In this document: in pieces, positions 29,545 to 38,764 of the stretch
Position numbering within the stretch: position 1 is the first letter of the stretch
Layout: each line of letters opens with the position of its first letter
Source of the DNA: Ocypus olens
Lineage: Eukaryota > Arthropoda > Insecta > Coleoptera > Staphylinidae
Reading direction: 5' to 3'
DNA length: 64,000 nt
Assembly (NCBI GenBank): GCA_910593695.2
Contig: OU343050.1
Span: 49,461,225 to 49,525,224 of the forward strand
Translations under genes and position numbers: made by a program
The notes under the pieces: generated by a model
Databases searched by the model: none
Told to the model about the DNA's origin: nothing
The model's input: only the letters and a program-made list of their open reading frames with translations

Positions 29545-30672
29545 CGGAGTCTAATCACATCGGTAGATCATAAATTATTAATCAGAAAACTTAGAAACTA
29601 CGGCCTCTCAAACCCTTTGCTATCATGGTTCGAAAGTTACCTTAACAACCGAACCCAATATGTAGAAATTAAACAAGACAATGAACAATTAAAACAAATA
29701 GCCTATACATCAACAATAAAACCAGTACAAATCGGATTACCACAGGGAGGAATATTATCTCCGTTGCTATTTATCATTTACAGTAATGACCTACACAATA
29801 ATTGTTCTTTAGGGCCCAATGCTCACCTAACACAATATGCTGACGATACAGCAATTATAATCCAAAGTAATAATTTCGAAAATAACATAAAGTATAGCAA
29901 TTCAATAACTAAAAAAATGGAGGACTGGAGTACGAAAAGCAACTTATATTTAAACACTAATAAATCAGCCATAATAGAATTTTCCATGCAAAGCGGAAAC
30001 GCAACAACTAAGAATCGTAGCATGTTGGTACGGGGGTCAAAAGGAACAATACCGGTAATCGATGAATTAAGATATCTAGGAATCTACATTGACAAACACT
30101 TAACATGGGAGAGACATATACAACATGTAGAAAATAAACTAAATTCAGGACACTATGCCCTCCGTAATCTAATTAAGTGCGTAAACCAATCTACACTGTT
30201 AACATTCTACAATTCAAATATTAAAACACATCTCGAATACGGAATAATAATATGGGGAAACTCGGTGCACTCATCCAGACTTTTCACCATTCAAAAAAAA
30301 ATTGTAAGGCAAATTGCAAGCGCACCGTGGGGCGACCACTGCAAGCCACATTTTAAAAAATACAAAATAATGACAATTTGGTCATTATACCTATACAATG
30401 TTGCTATGTATATGTGTGATAACAACACAGAATACAGAACGAACAAAGATATAAGCCATAGACAAACTCGAAACGCCTCCTCCCTAACAATACCCAAACA
30501 CAGAACGACATTATATGAGAGGGGAATAAGCTACATGGGAATAAGAATTTTCAATAAACTGCTTCCCCTAATAGAAGCATACAAAAATCAAAAACACTTA
30601 AAAAGATTCTTGAAGGATTATTTCCTAAACAACCCATATTATTCTACAGAAGAATTTTTCAAAGACCAATGA
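29545..30672 (+). pseudogene. 5'-truncated LINE ORF2, reverse transcriptase palm to C-terminus
   Basis: The longest coding frame in the window has ~375 codons, open from 29545 to the stop at 30670-30672, with TGA just upstream (29542). It reads SVDHKLLIRKLRNYGLSNPL, SWFESYLNNRTQYVEI, IGLPQGGILSPLLFIIYSND, then YADDTAI (29836), RYLGIYIDKHLTW, THLEYGIIIWG and finally FNKLLPLIEAY ... YYSTEEFF. These are RT blocks 4-7, thumb and C-terminal region of a Jockey/CR1-like LINE. The catalytic YADD is intact and the frame has no stop, so the copy is young. The endonuclease, ORF1 and the first RT aspartate block are absent, so it cannot move by itself. It has no real start codon. It lies inside another LINE on the opposite strand. 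Confidence 0.9.
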
Positions 30673-30929
30673 TCACATATAATGTCAAAACATTAGATAG
30701 GGTATACCAAATTATAACTAGATTTAAGTTAGCCTCATTGTAATAGTATAATTTTATAATTTTATCATCGACGTTTATATATACATAACATGTGAATGTA
30801 TTAGTAATAATCTAGTATTAGGATAATATAATGTAAACTCTAGTTTTAGAAAACAGCAACCGACCATGTAATATTCTTAATGAATCAATCTACTTGTAAA
30901 TATAATAATAATAATAATAATAATAACAT
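30673..30929 (+). mobile_element. 3' UTR and (TAA)n tail of the LINE above
   Basis: About 230 bp of AT-rich 3' UTR ends in (ATA/TAA)n at 30901-30927, which marks the 3' end of the insertion. Confidence 0.85.
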
Positions 30930-31340
30930 CCTCGTTTGAATGGAATTTTCTCTGTGAGCATATTCTCAACCAATATACTGTCCACTTGATTATAGTACAG
31001 ATTTTTCAGTTTTCTAAGATTTTATTCGAGATATTTAAAAAGTAACTTATGTGAACTGGGTCGAAGGCTTTCTCATAATCTATGAAGCAGATATATGTAT
31101 TATTTCGAAACTTACACGATTTTGTAGCAGGAAGTTCATGCAGAATAATGCTTCCTCTTTGAAATCAAAATTGTTTATCTTTTCTATTATTTTCGCAGCA
31201 TAAAATATGTGATTGTATAAGATCTTTAAAGGGATTTTAAGGCTTAATAAACTAATTAGTCTGAAGTCACTGCATACGTTCTGAACCATGAACCTTTTAA
31301 GGTTCTGCCTCAATTCTTCTCCTATGCGAAATACAAAAAA
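30930..31340 (-). pseudogene. RTE-like LINE relic, upstream half
   Basis: Minus strand at 31090-31050 reads CFIDYEKAFDPVH, the RT block containing the first catalytic aspartate (x-x-FIDY-x-KAFD-x-V). Further upstream is VCSDFRLISLLSLKIPLKIL (resembling the YR-x-IS-LL block). Stops and frame changes occur between blocks. The sequence breaks at ...ACGAGGATG (RGC, the start of the RQGC-x-LSP block), where the plus-strand LINE is inserted, and resumes at 29541. Confidence 0.65.
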
Positions 31341-31475
31341 TGTGACTACTACATTAGAGCAGAAAGACCTCAGGTCGATAGCCCGGACAGACTTATAACT
31401 TTAAATAGTATAGTATATCATGTAAATATTTGTTAGGATCTGAATAAAGATGTACTCTCTCTCTCTTAGCTACAC
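31341..31475 (+). mobile_element. LINE 3' end with (TC)n tail
   Basis: AGAAAGACCTCAGGTCGATA then GCCCGGACAGAC (31361-31393), then TGAATAAAGATGTA and a (CT)n run (31453-31468). The same stem-loop motif recurs at 47918 (AAGACCTACGGTCGATAGTC) and a related tail at 47411-47520 in minus orientation, suggesting a LINE family with a TC-type tail. Confidence 0.5.
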
Positions 31476-31681
31476 TGTCACTCAGTTGGGTCTTTAACGT
31501 TGCCAAAGGAGGCATTTTATGTTGGTATTTTTTTGTTCAATTCTAACAAACAATATTTTTTTGCTTAAGCTTTTGCTCGACACTTTTTAATTTTTTCTTA
31601 ATGACACGTTTTCTTTGCAATAATCTTTTTCCAAACCTAAACTTATAGCTATATCTATATTGTCTAAAGTTTGAACCTAAG
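31476..31681. other. Spacer
   Basis: No recognised feature. Confidence 0.3.
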
Positions 31682-32163
31682 AAACCTCAAGTGTGCCATG
31701 ATTTTTTATTTTTAAAAATTTAAGTTGGTTTATGTTACTTGCTACCGATGAATTAATTTGCTGTGATAAACGACGCAGGGAAGACGTAGGTTCACCTTCC
31801 AAAATTCCTTAAGCTGTGTTAATAGCATCCTAAGTACGTTCCTGGTTTACGGAGACATAACTGATCATGATAAGTTATTTTTAAATTCATCATAAATTAT
31901 GGGAACGTTAGGAAATTCTTCCTGAAACTCAGAAAAGGTGCGTCGAATGAATACACCCAATTTTCGTCCACTTTAGTCCCATTTCAGAAATATCTTTCAA
32001 CTAGGAACGTTTTTGCTGGTTGCTGGTTGCTGTAAACCATTGTGACCACGGAATAATTATGACTTTTAGAAAGATCTGACGTTTTGATGGCAATTCCTAA
32101 CATGTGTGCCATTTTTAAAAACAAAAAATCATGGCACACCTGAGGTTTTGTTTAATGAACATA
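31682..32163 (-). mobile_element. MITE with transposase remnant, copy 1
   Basis: The inverted termini AACCTCAAGTGTGCCATGAT (31683) and ATCATGGCACACCTGAGGTT (32129) continue outward to TTAATGAACATA at the right. The copy aligns along its length, in opposite orientation, with 62589-63083 (GTGGTCACAATGGTTTACAG, GCAACCAGCAA, CTGAAATGGGACTAAAGTGG). An in-frame remnant of a helix-turn-helix region is more decayed than in the other copy. The element type is Tc1/mariner (TA). Confidence 0.85.
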
Positions 32164-32934
32164 CGATATTCTCAAATGCCTGTTAACAACCTTGGATTAA
32201 GATTCCACGAAATTCCTAGACATAGACCAGTGAGATAAATAAGGCAAACGACGACTTTCCGTCGCAAATAAAATAAGAAGTCGGCGGGACAGACAGGGTT
32301 CGAGGGTGAATGATGAGCTACCCGAAGAAATAACTCATAAATACATTCGAAACTTATTGAGAAATTTCTTTTACCGGAATTTAATAAAATGTCTTATTCT
32401 AAAATCGATATTCAAATAGAAATAGAAATCAATGCTTAAATGCGCCAAAATCGACAGACAAAATTAATAGTATTCTACACTGTGAATTAATCATTTAAAA
32501 AAAAAGTAAAATACGATAATAACTTTTTCTTAAGCCGGTAATATCGTATGCAATTACATATACGCATCTATGTTGTGTATAATAACACTAATCCCCGTTT
32601 CTAAATTTACTCAAAATTCACTCCAGCTCATGGTTTAGGGAAGATTGGAAGACACCCCTTCGCCAAACCCTGAGATAATCACGCAAGTTGAAAACACAGT
32701 CTCGTTTCAAAAATGAGCATTGTTCAGAGCGATTAAAAATATATAAAAACAACTGCCAAAAAGTTTAAACTTTTAAAATTTAAGTAAAATTGATTCTTGC
32801 TTATGATTTTGCCAAAACTGGAAAACACTCTTGTTTAGTAGAAAGGTTCCATATATCCAAGTCTCCGGTGACAATTCGTGAGAACTGTAGATGTAGTGTT
32901 TATTATTTATTTATGTACCATACATTTCTCTATA
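32164..32934. other. AT-rich stretch, no gene seen
   Basis: Unique sequence with slightly higher CpG at 32250-32320. No frame of note. Confidence 0.35.
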
Positions 32935-33172
32935 GGTAATTTGCGAATCTAGCATACAGACACCTTCTTCGTGCCCAAATTGTCATTTACGAGTTTCAGG
33001 ACACTTGTTTCGGATATACTGGATTCACTGGCAATGGCACAGATCAGTACATGCCAATCTTGCTATACCAAATTTTCGAATTTAATACAATGTCTTCATT
33101 CCAAGCTTCCACTGGTCGTCCGAACTTTGGGTGATCGTGAATTGATTCTTTACCCCATCAAAAGAGTTTAGA
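32935..33172 (-). pseudogene. Mariner transposase helix-turn-helix relic
   Basis: Minus strand from 33172 reads GKESIHDHPKFGRPVEA and then, after a frame change, DWHVLICAIASESSISETSV, LKLVNDNLGTKKVSV and a stop. This is the second DNA-binding half of mariner transposases (DDPRSGRP-type linker, then V-x-x-IA-x-x-x-x-IS-x-x-SV-x-x-I-x-x-x-x-LG-x-KKVS). At least one frameshift and one stop; the catalytic domain is absent. The plus-strand open frame over the same bases is a shadow. Confidence 0.6.
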
Positions 33173-33199
33173 CCTAATTTTTGCTTTTAAATAAGATAG

Positions 33200-33300
33200 T
33201 CCATCTATTCAAGAATTAGATAAATACAAGAAAACGAAATGTAGCCTGAATATATGAATATTCAACCTGTTCGTTAATCTGCAAGCAAAAAATTTGTTTA
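33200..33300 (-). repeat. Block A of the hammerhead-associated family
   Basis: GATAAATACAAGAAAACGAA then ATGTAGCCTGAATATATGAA and TATTCAACCTGTTCGTTA: the reverse complement of block A with the same flank as at 47210. Confidence 0.65.
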
Positions 33301-33839
33301 TTCAAGAATTATTCTTTCAAGAATTATTTTTGGCAGGAAATTTATTACATTGCGACGTTCAACCTTAATTTCAATTTATCTACATTTTTTTATCTACAAA
33401 TAGGTCCCCTCATTTTTCTATAAACGGCACAAACTAAACACAACTTACACTTAGCACGTCTACTTCTAAAATTAACAGCATTTTTTAAATTATTTTTGTT
33501 TGTTTTACTGTTGGGTAGATAACGTAAAAGTACGATCTTCGACAATATTTGGTTGCTAAGAATAAATGACGAAGATGTATTATAGTATTACTATTTCTAT
33601 GTTTTGCATAATCAAAGCGGCTACAATACAATGATTCAGTTTGGAGAGATTTTTCTGGGCGAGAAAATCAAAATTAGGAGATTTTCTGGACGCGAAATTA
33701 CAATCTGCGGGAATTTTGTATTTGTATATTTGTATTTATTAGTTTTATTCAAAGTGCTTACAAAAATAAAAATCCAATATCTGGGCAACGCAAAATTCTA
33801 ACCTGGAGGATTTCGGGACATGAAATTTATTTTGTTCTT
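33301..33839. other. AT-rich stretch
   Basis: Short frames (for example 33604-33801) without recognisable content. TTTTCTGGACGCGAAATT-like units at 33645-33830 hint at an old tandem repeat. Confidence 0.3.
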
Positions 33840-34001
33840 TGGCATTCCTTCCTGAGTGATTTATAATTTTACCAGTACAAAAATTTTGATTTTCCACGAG
33901 AAAGTCTTTTTTCTCTTGACCTTACTTCTGCTTCTAAAATATCGGATTAAAAGCTTTACGTGGGAGCACTACTTTTATCCAAGAATTGAATTAAAAATGC
34001 A

Positions 34002-34782
34002 TTTTTACTTTCTCCGTTACGAAGTACGAGAAAGTATTGTGATCGTGTTTTTTTTTTCAAAATTTTTTTTTACGGAAATATCCGTTTTGGGGTCTCTAGA
34101 TGCCATTTCAACAATTTCTGGAAAAAAAAATTTGTGTCTGTGTGTGTGTGTCTGTGTGTGTGTGTGTGTCTGTCTGTGTGCGCTGTATCTCAAAAACTAA
34201 TACAGCAATTGATATGAAACTTTCAACATACGTCTTATTTGATAATCCGAAGAACTGAAAAGCTTTTGGTAAAATTTCGTACACCGAAAATGGGCGTTTA
34301 CCTTAACTGTTTTTTGTTTTTTGCCAATATTTTCTTAAATATGAAAAAAATCACAAAAATATTTAAACAAACATTAAAAACAACAAAGAAATGCACATCT
34401 TTTTCTCGAAAATATTTTTCATAAAATCATTGCTATTCGAGAAAAAAAATTATTATTAATTTTTGGTTTATAATTATAAAACGATAATAGTTACAGCAAA
34501 TTTGTATGAATAATAATTGTAGAGAATGCCAAAATGAACAACTTTTAAAGAATAAGTTTTTTTCGAAATCTCGTAAGTTTTTGAGTAAACCGTGTTTTTG
34601 AATTTGAAGTATAATTTTTCCATCTTTCATAATTTGGACGTTTTAAACGTCAGTTTCACCCGAGTTTACAAAACTCTCGATACACATTTAAAATATGATT
34701 TAAATTGAAAATAAACCATGAAAGCGTAAATATAAATGATACCATCAAGTCGGAGAAAGTAACATGATGGCCACATCAACAT
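34002..34782 (-). mobile_element. CA-microsatellite element (HINE-like), copy 5
   Basis: 3' hairpin end (ACTTTCTCCGTTACGAAGTA) at 34007, (TG)n at 34137-34175, 5' end GGCCACATCAACAT at 34769. Full length. The 114-codon frame over its 3' half is an artefact. Confidence 0.9.
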
Positions 34783-35639
34783 TTTTTTAAATGAATTTTG
34801 ACTAAATATTAAGTAAAAAATTTAAAGTTAATTATAATTTTAGAACAAAATGTTAATTGGGACTTTCCCTTTCTGTTTCTGAAATATTGAATACATTTTT
34901 CTTAGTTCAGGCAATATTTCGACTATGTTTCTCAAGAATTGAATTTAAATAAGCAGCAGTTTTGGCAGCGCAGAAAATGGTTTGCGAATTTATTTTATAA
35001 AGAGGTTGGTTGCGACCATTATAACGTGGTCATCCATAATTAAACTGAATTAAAAAAAAAATAAACACAATTAATTATTGTAAGAGATATTATATAATGT
35101 GAGAAGAGAGCTATATAATATTTTTACAATAATTAGTTGTGGTTAAAACATAGGGAATTTTTCAATTAAGTCAAATTTATTCAAAACGCCATGTAAGCTA
35201 CAATTTTACCAAAACAAAAATTTTCGTTAATTTTGAGCAAGTTACTATGTTTCTGCTTTGAAAATATTGCGATATAAACTTTACTTCAGAAACCATTTTA
35301 GCAGCACAAAAATTTCTTAAATTTTTACTTAAAAATTGACTGTACTGCTTCCAAAATATTAGATTAGAAACTTTAAGAAATATTTTAGCAGCACAAGCAA
35401 ATCTTCAAATTACTATGTTTCTGCTGATACAAACTTTACTTCAGAAACCATTTTAGCAGCAAAAAAATTTCTCAAATTTTTACCTAAAAATTGACTGTAC
35501 TTCTGCTTCCAAAATATTAGATTAGAAACTTTAAGAAATATTTTAGCAGCACATCTTCAAATGTTTTAATACTTTTAGTCAAGGATAGAATTAAGAAAAG
35601 GACCAAATTTGGCAACACAGAAACTCCATTTTCACGGGA

Positions 35640-35870
35640 AATTTATAATAATTTTGAAGTTAGTTCTTACACCCAGAAATAAACGATCCAAAACGAATGT
35701 TATTTCAATAAATATACTATTAATAATATGCAATTATCCTTTGTATCATTCAATATCCGGCGTGGTATTAGCCAAGGTAGTAGTAGTTTCAATAAGTTAT
35801 TTGTTTTTAGTCTTTGTGAGAACTAATTTGCAGAATTACGAATAGGCTGAATATTTATATGTTCTTTATT
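35640..35870 (+). repeat. Block A, long copy, of the hammerhead-associated family
   Basis: AAGTTAGTTCTTACACCCAG, AATAAACGATCC, ATTCAATATCCGGCGTGGTA, TTGCAGAATTACGAATAGGC and TGAATATTTATATG follow the same order as at 13960-14170. The ribozyme is not present upstream. Confidence 0.75.
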
Positions 35871-36267
35871 CAATTTAAATAAATTCTGCTCTTGACCTTA
35901 GATTTCCTTCTTAAATATTAAGTTCAAAATTTAGCTATACAAAAAGCAGTAGCAGTAGCAGTACAAAAAGTTTCTTCGATTTCGACTTTCCCTATGCAAA
36001 TTACTTCGCTCCCGACCGTATTTCTTCTAAAATATTGGGTTTAAAGCTTTACTTTAGCCAGAAGTTTAGCAGCTCAAAAGGATTTGCAAATTTTAATTGA
36101 TGTTCTAGGAGAGTTCAAAATCCTGCTTTAGTAATAACTTTGGCAATAAAAAAATTTCGATAATTTTACTTATCGTTAGGTCGAAACAATACTAAATAAT
36201 GTGCAATTCATTGTTTTGTAATTTAAGTATTAGTCGTTCACAATGTTAAGATAAGCAATATGAAACA

Positions 36268-36361
36268 GATACTAATACTACCAAATCAAAAAAAAACGGA
36301 ATTATTAAAATTTGAAACATTTAAACTCTAAACAATATTTTGATTTGGTAGTATTAGCATC
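36268..36361. repeat. 24-bp hairpin, pre-miRNA-sized
   Basis: GATACTAATACTACCAAATC then AAAA (36268-36291) is the inverse of TTTTGATTTGGTAGTATTAG then CATC (36338-36361), with one mismatch over 24 bp and a 46-nt loop. It could be a small MITE or a hairpin RNA. Confidence 0.7.
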
Positions 36362-36640
36362 TTATTCGTGCTTTTCTTGATGTACACTCAAGTTTTAATT
36401 TTCTAGGACATCATTGTTTATGTATTTGTTAAGAAACGCTGACGCAGTTTAAGGTTTCAAATTTCATAGAAATAGAAATGCAAAGTACAAAATATTAGTG
36501 GGCTTACAGAAAACAAATAAAATATTTAATTGCGATTAACTATTTGATTGAAATGAAAATTCGCGTTACCATGGTTACTAACCTCAATCAATATGAAATA
36601 GTCCTTCATTAAGTGAAATAATACAGTTTTAACAAGTAAC
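36362..36640. other. AT-rich spacer
   Basis: No feature recognised. Confidence 0.3.
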
Positions 36641-36720
36641 AGCATTTTAAATAAATTAGAAACAACCTTACTTGCTGCAGAAAGCATTAAATAAATTCAA
36701 TAAAACGAAATATAACCTGA
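36640..36720 (-). repeat. Block B-A fragment of the hammerhead-associated family
   Basis: AAATTAGAAACAACCTTACT, TGCTGCAGAAAGCATTAAAT and AAAACGAAATATAACCTGAA are the reverse complement of the B block with a short A remnant. Confidence 0.65.
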
Positions 36721-37250
36721 AGCATTTTAAATGTTATTATTTACCTTTCAAATCCTGAAGGAATTTAAAATTTTAAAAAGTGTTTGGACTCAATTACTCT
36801 CAATAGCAACAGCAAATAAAAGTTAACACTTCTTAAATTTATACAGGAAACAAAGAAATAAAACCCTATTTAAAGCCATTGCGCTTTTCCCTCGGGTTAT
36901 TTTGCATAACAATAAAAGAAGATCCAAGCGTGTGATAAATGCACATCTTCATGGGAATTAGAATCGGCGATAAGGTTCCCATTAAACGTTCATTTTGTTC
37001 TCCTCAATGCTAAGCTATAAAACATGCAATCATTCCTACACATTAATAAATGTAAACATCACACAACAATAGCACTTAATTAAAAAATAACACGGATAAA
37101 ACTCAATGGCGTAATGGGAAAGTATATAAAATACATGTTAGAAATGTCTACCTTAAGCTTTATCATTTGAATCATTTGTAGTAACTTTACAAACTTGTTT
37201 GCACTGTAAATCTATAAAACAAAAAATAATTGGTGATTTATGAATTTTTT
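36721..37250. other. Unique stretch
   Basis: 36880-37100 is non-repetitive with TTTGCATAAC and GCGATAAGG motifs; it could be conserved non-coding sequence. No gene is seen. Confidence 0.3.
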
Positions 37251-38042
37251 TTTTGCAGCAGCAGCATAATTAATAATAATAATTTCTATTCTACAATCTT
37301 TACACAAGACAAAGTATAAAGTATGGAATATATTCAAAATATTTTTGAAAAAAATCCTCGAACAACAATGATCTTCGCCTTCCATATAATACAATATGGT
37401 TTCAGCAAGACGGCGCATCCCAGTGCTAGGCGCGTTTTTTTCCGAACATGTAGAAATTCTTCTTGAACATTTTGAATATTTTTCAGGCTAATTCTGCGCA
37501 TTAATCTCTCTCGTGGGCTATTCCATTGGTTCTCGCCTGCCAAAGCAATTGTCAAAAAATCGGGGTGCGCCGTCTTGCTGCAACCATATTGTATTATATG
37601 GAAGGTCAAAATCATTTTTGTTTAAAAAAAGCACTGGAACAAGGACATTTCACAAAAACTTTAAATGTCAAGTTCTCACCTTCAATTGTCATTTACTCGA
37701 AAAATTTCTTATGTAAGATGGCAATATTTGTATACTTCCAGTTCGACAATGAAAAGATCTCTCAAAATCAAGAACAAAAATAGAGGGTTGCCATATAAAA
37801 ACAAAATGGATGGCGCATTACTCAAAAACAAATAACGACTAAAAATCGACTTTCATGCAAAAATGTGTATTTTTATAAAAGAAAATCGACCTGTTCGAGA
37901 ATTTTTTCCAAAAATATTTAATTTCGGTTTTACTGAATATTTATTTATTTATTTATTGATATATTCCATACTTTATATTTTGTCTTGTGTAAAGATCGTA
38001 GAATAGATATTATTGTTATTAATTATGCTGCTGCAAAAAAAT
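37251..38042. mobile_element. Inverted-repeat element with duplicated transposase piece
   Basis: Outer arms of ~85 bp (37251-37335, TTGCAGCAGCAGCATAATTA ... GACAAAGTATAAAGTATGG; inverse at 37960-38042). An inner inverted pair of 43 bp (37379-37421 and 37561-37604: CTTCCATATAATACAATATG ... CAAGACGGCGCATCCC) carries the FQQDGA/LQQDGA transposase motif on both strands. Partial inverted duplication of a decayed Tc1/mariner-type element. Confidence 0.65.
37400..37615 (-). pseudogene. Tc1/mariner-family transposase C-terminal relic
   Basis: Minus strand: WLQQDGAPRFFDNCFGRREP reads around the second catalytic aspartate (Q-Q-D-G-A-P). In a neighbouring frame, RLMRRISLKNIQNVQEEFLH then VRKKTRLALG matches the C-terminal helix (LR-x-RI ... 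IQNVQ-x-EF) of IS630/Tc1-type transposases. The region between, including the third catalytic residue, is mostly deleted. It is inactive. The same QQDG motif occurs inverted at 37395-37420 because of the inner inverted repeat. Confidence 0.55.
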
Positions 38043-38764
38043 ATATATTACTCGAGGAGCGCACTGTTTATTCAAGTGCAATATAAGTGTTACAATTACA
38101 ACTAAATATAACATAATGAATATTTTTCACGGACAGGTTAATGTCTAATTATTATTTATCTCAATTTAAATTTCTTCTCTGTTATTAGTAAATAATTATA
38201 GTCACAATTATATATAAATTGAAACCGAGTATGATATTGCTTTTTATGGATGCAAATTGGTGTATCCAATAATAACCAAATTAGTATACAATTACAGAAA
38301 TAGTACTTGCTAACTTTCTCGCTCTATTCGGGAAGCCATCAATTAAACGCGACCCAGTGCGAAAAAAAGTGTGTCGCGCATTTTTGACCCATCATGGCAT
38401 CGCGTGTGGTCAAAATTGCGAAACCATGCATTGTTATGTTTTATCCGGTACATAAACCGTGCAAAGTAATTGAGGAACACCGCAGCACACGAAAATACCA
38501 TAGGGCACAATTACCGACGAGAACTGGACTGTACACAAAGCACACACGCAATTACCAACAATGCCGAGAAGAAAAGAAGAATGCGCGGAAAAGCTAGAAA
38601 TAGAAATCCACTTCCACAAAGCCGTAAATCACTCCAAATATGAGCACCCGGCAATTTAATTGCCACGCGAGAGAAGAAAAAATTGGATTTTCATGTTTAT
38701 GTGTAATTGGGACAGCTAGAAATTGCATTTCTTTTATCAATAGAAGTTTTACTCTTTCGCCTAG
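38043..38764 (+). other. Unique stretch with a 67-codon basic open frame
   Basis: 38394-38597 opens with CATCATGG and reads MASRVVKIAKPCIVMFYPVH, then a Lys/Arg/His-rich tail. The local sequence is CpG-richer than average. No homology is recognised; it could be a first exon or chance. Confidence 0.25.

Larger units (their letters stand above)
33840..36180 (+). repeat. Degenerate ~80/154-bp tandem repeat region
   Basis: Units containing CTTCTGCTTCTAAAATAT, ACTTTACTTCAGAAACC and TTTTAGCAGCACAAAAATTT recur at 33920, 35271, 35340, 35425, 35500, 35890 and 36010. The two best copies (35271-35424 and 35425-35590) are ~154 bp apart and nearly identical. The block is interrupted by a CA element (34002-34782) and by an A repeat (35640-35870). 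Confidence 0.65.
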
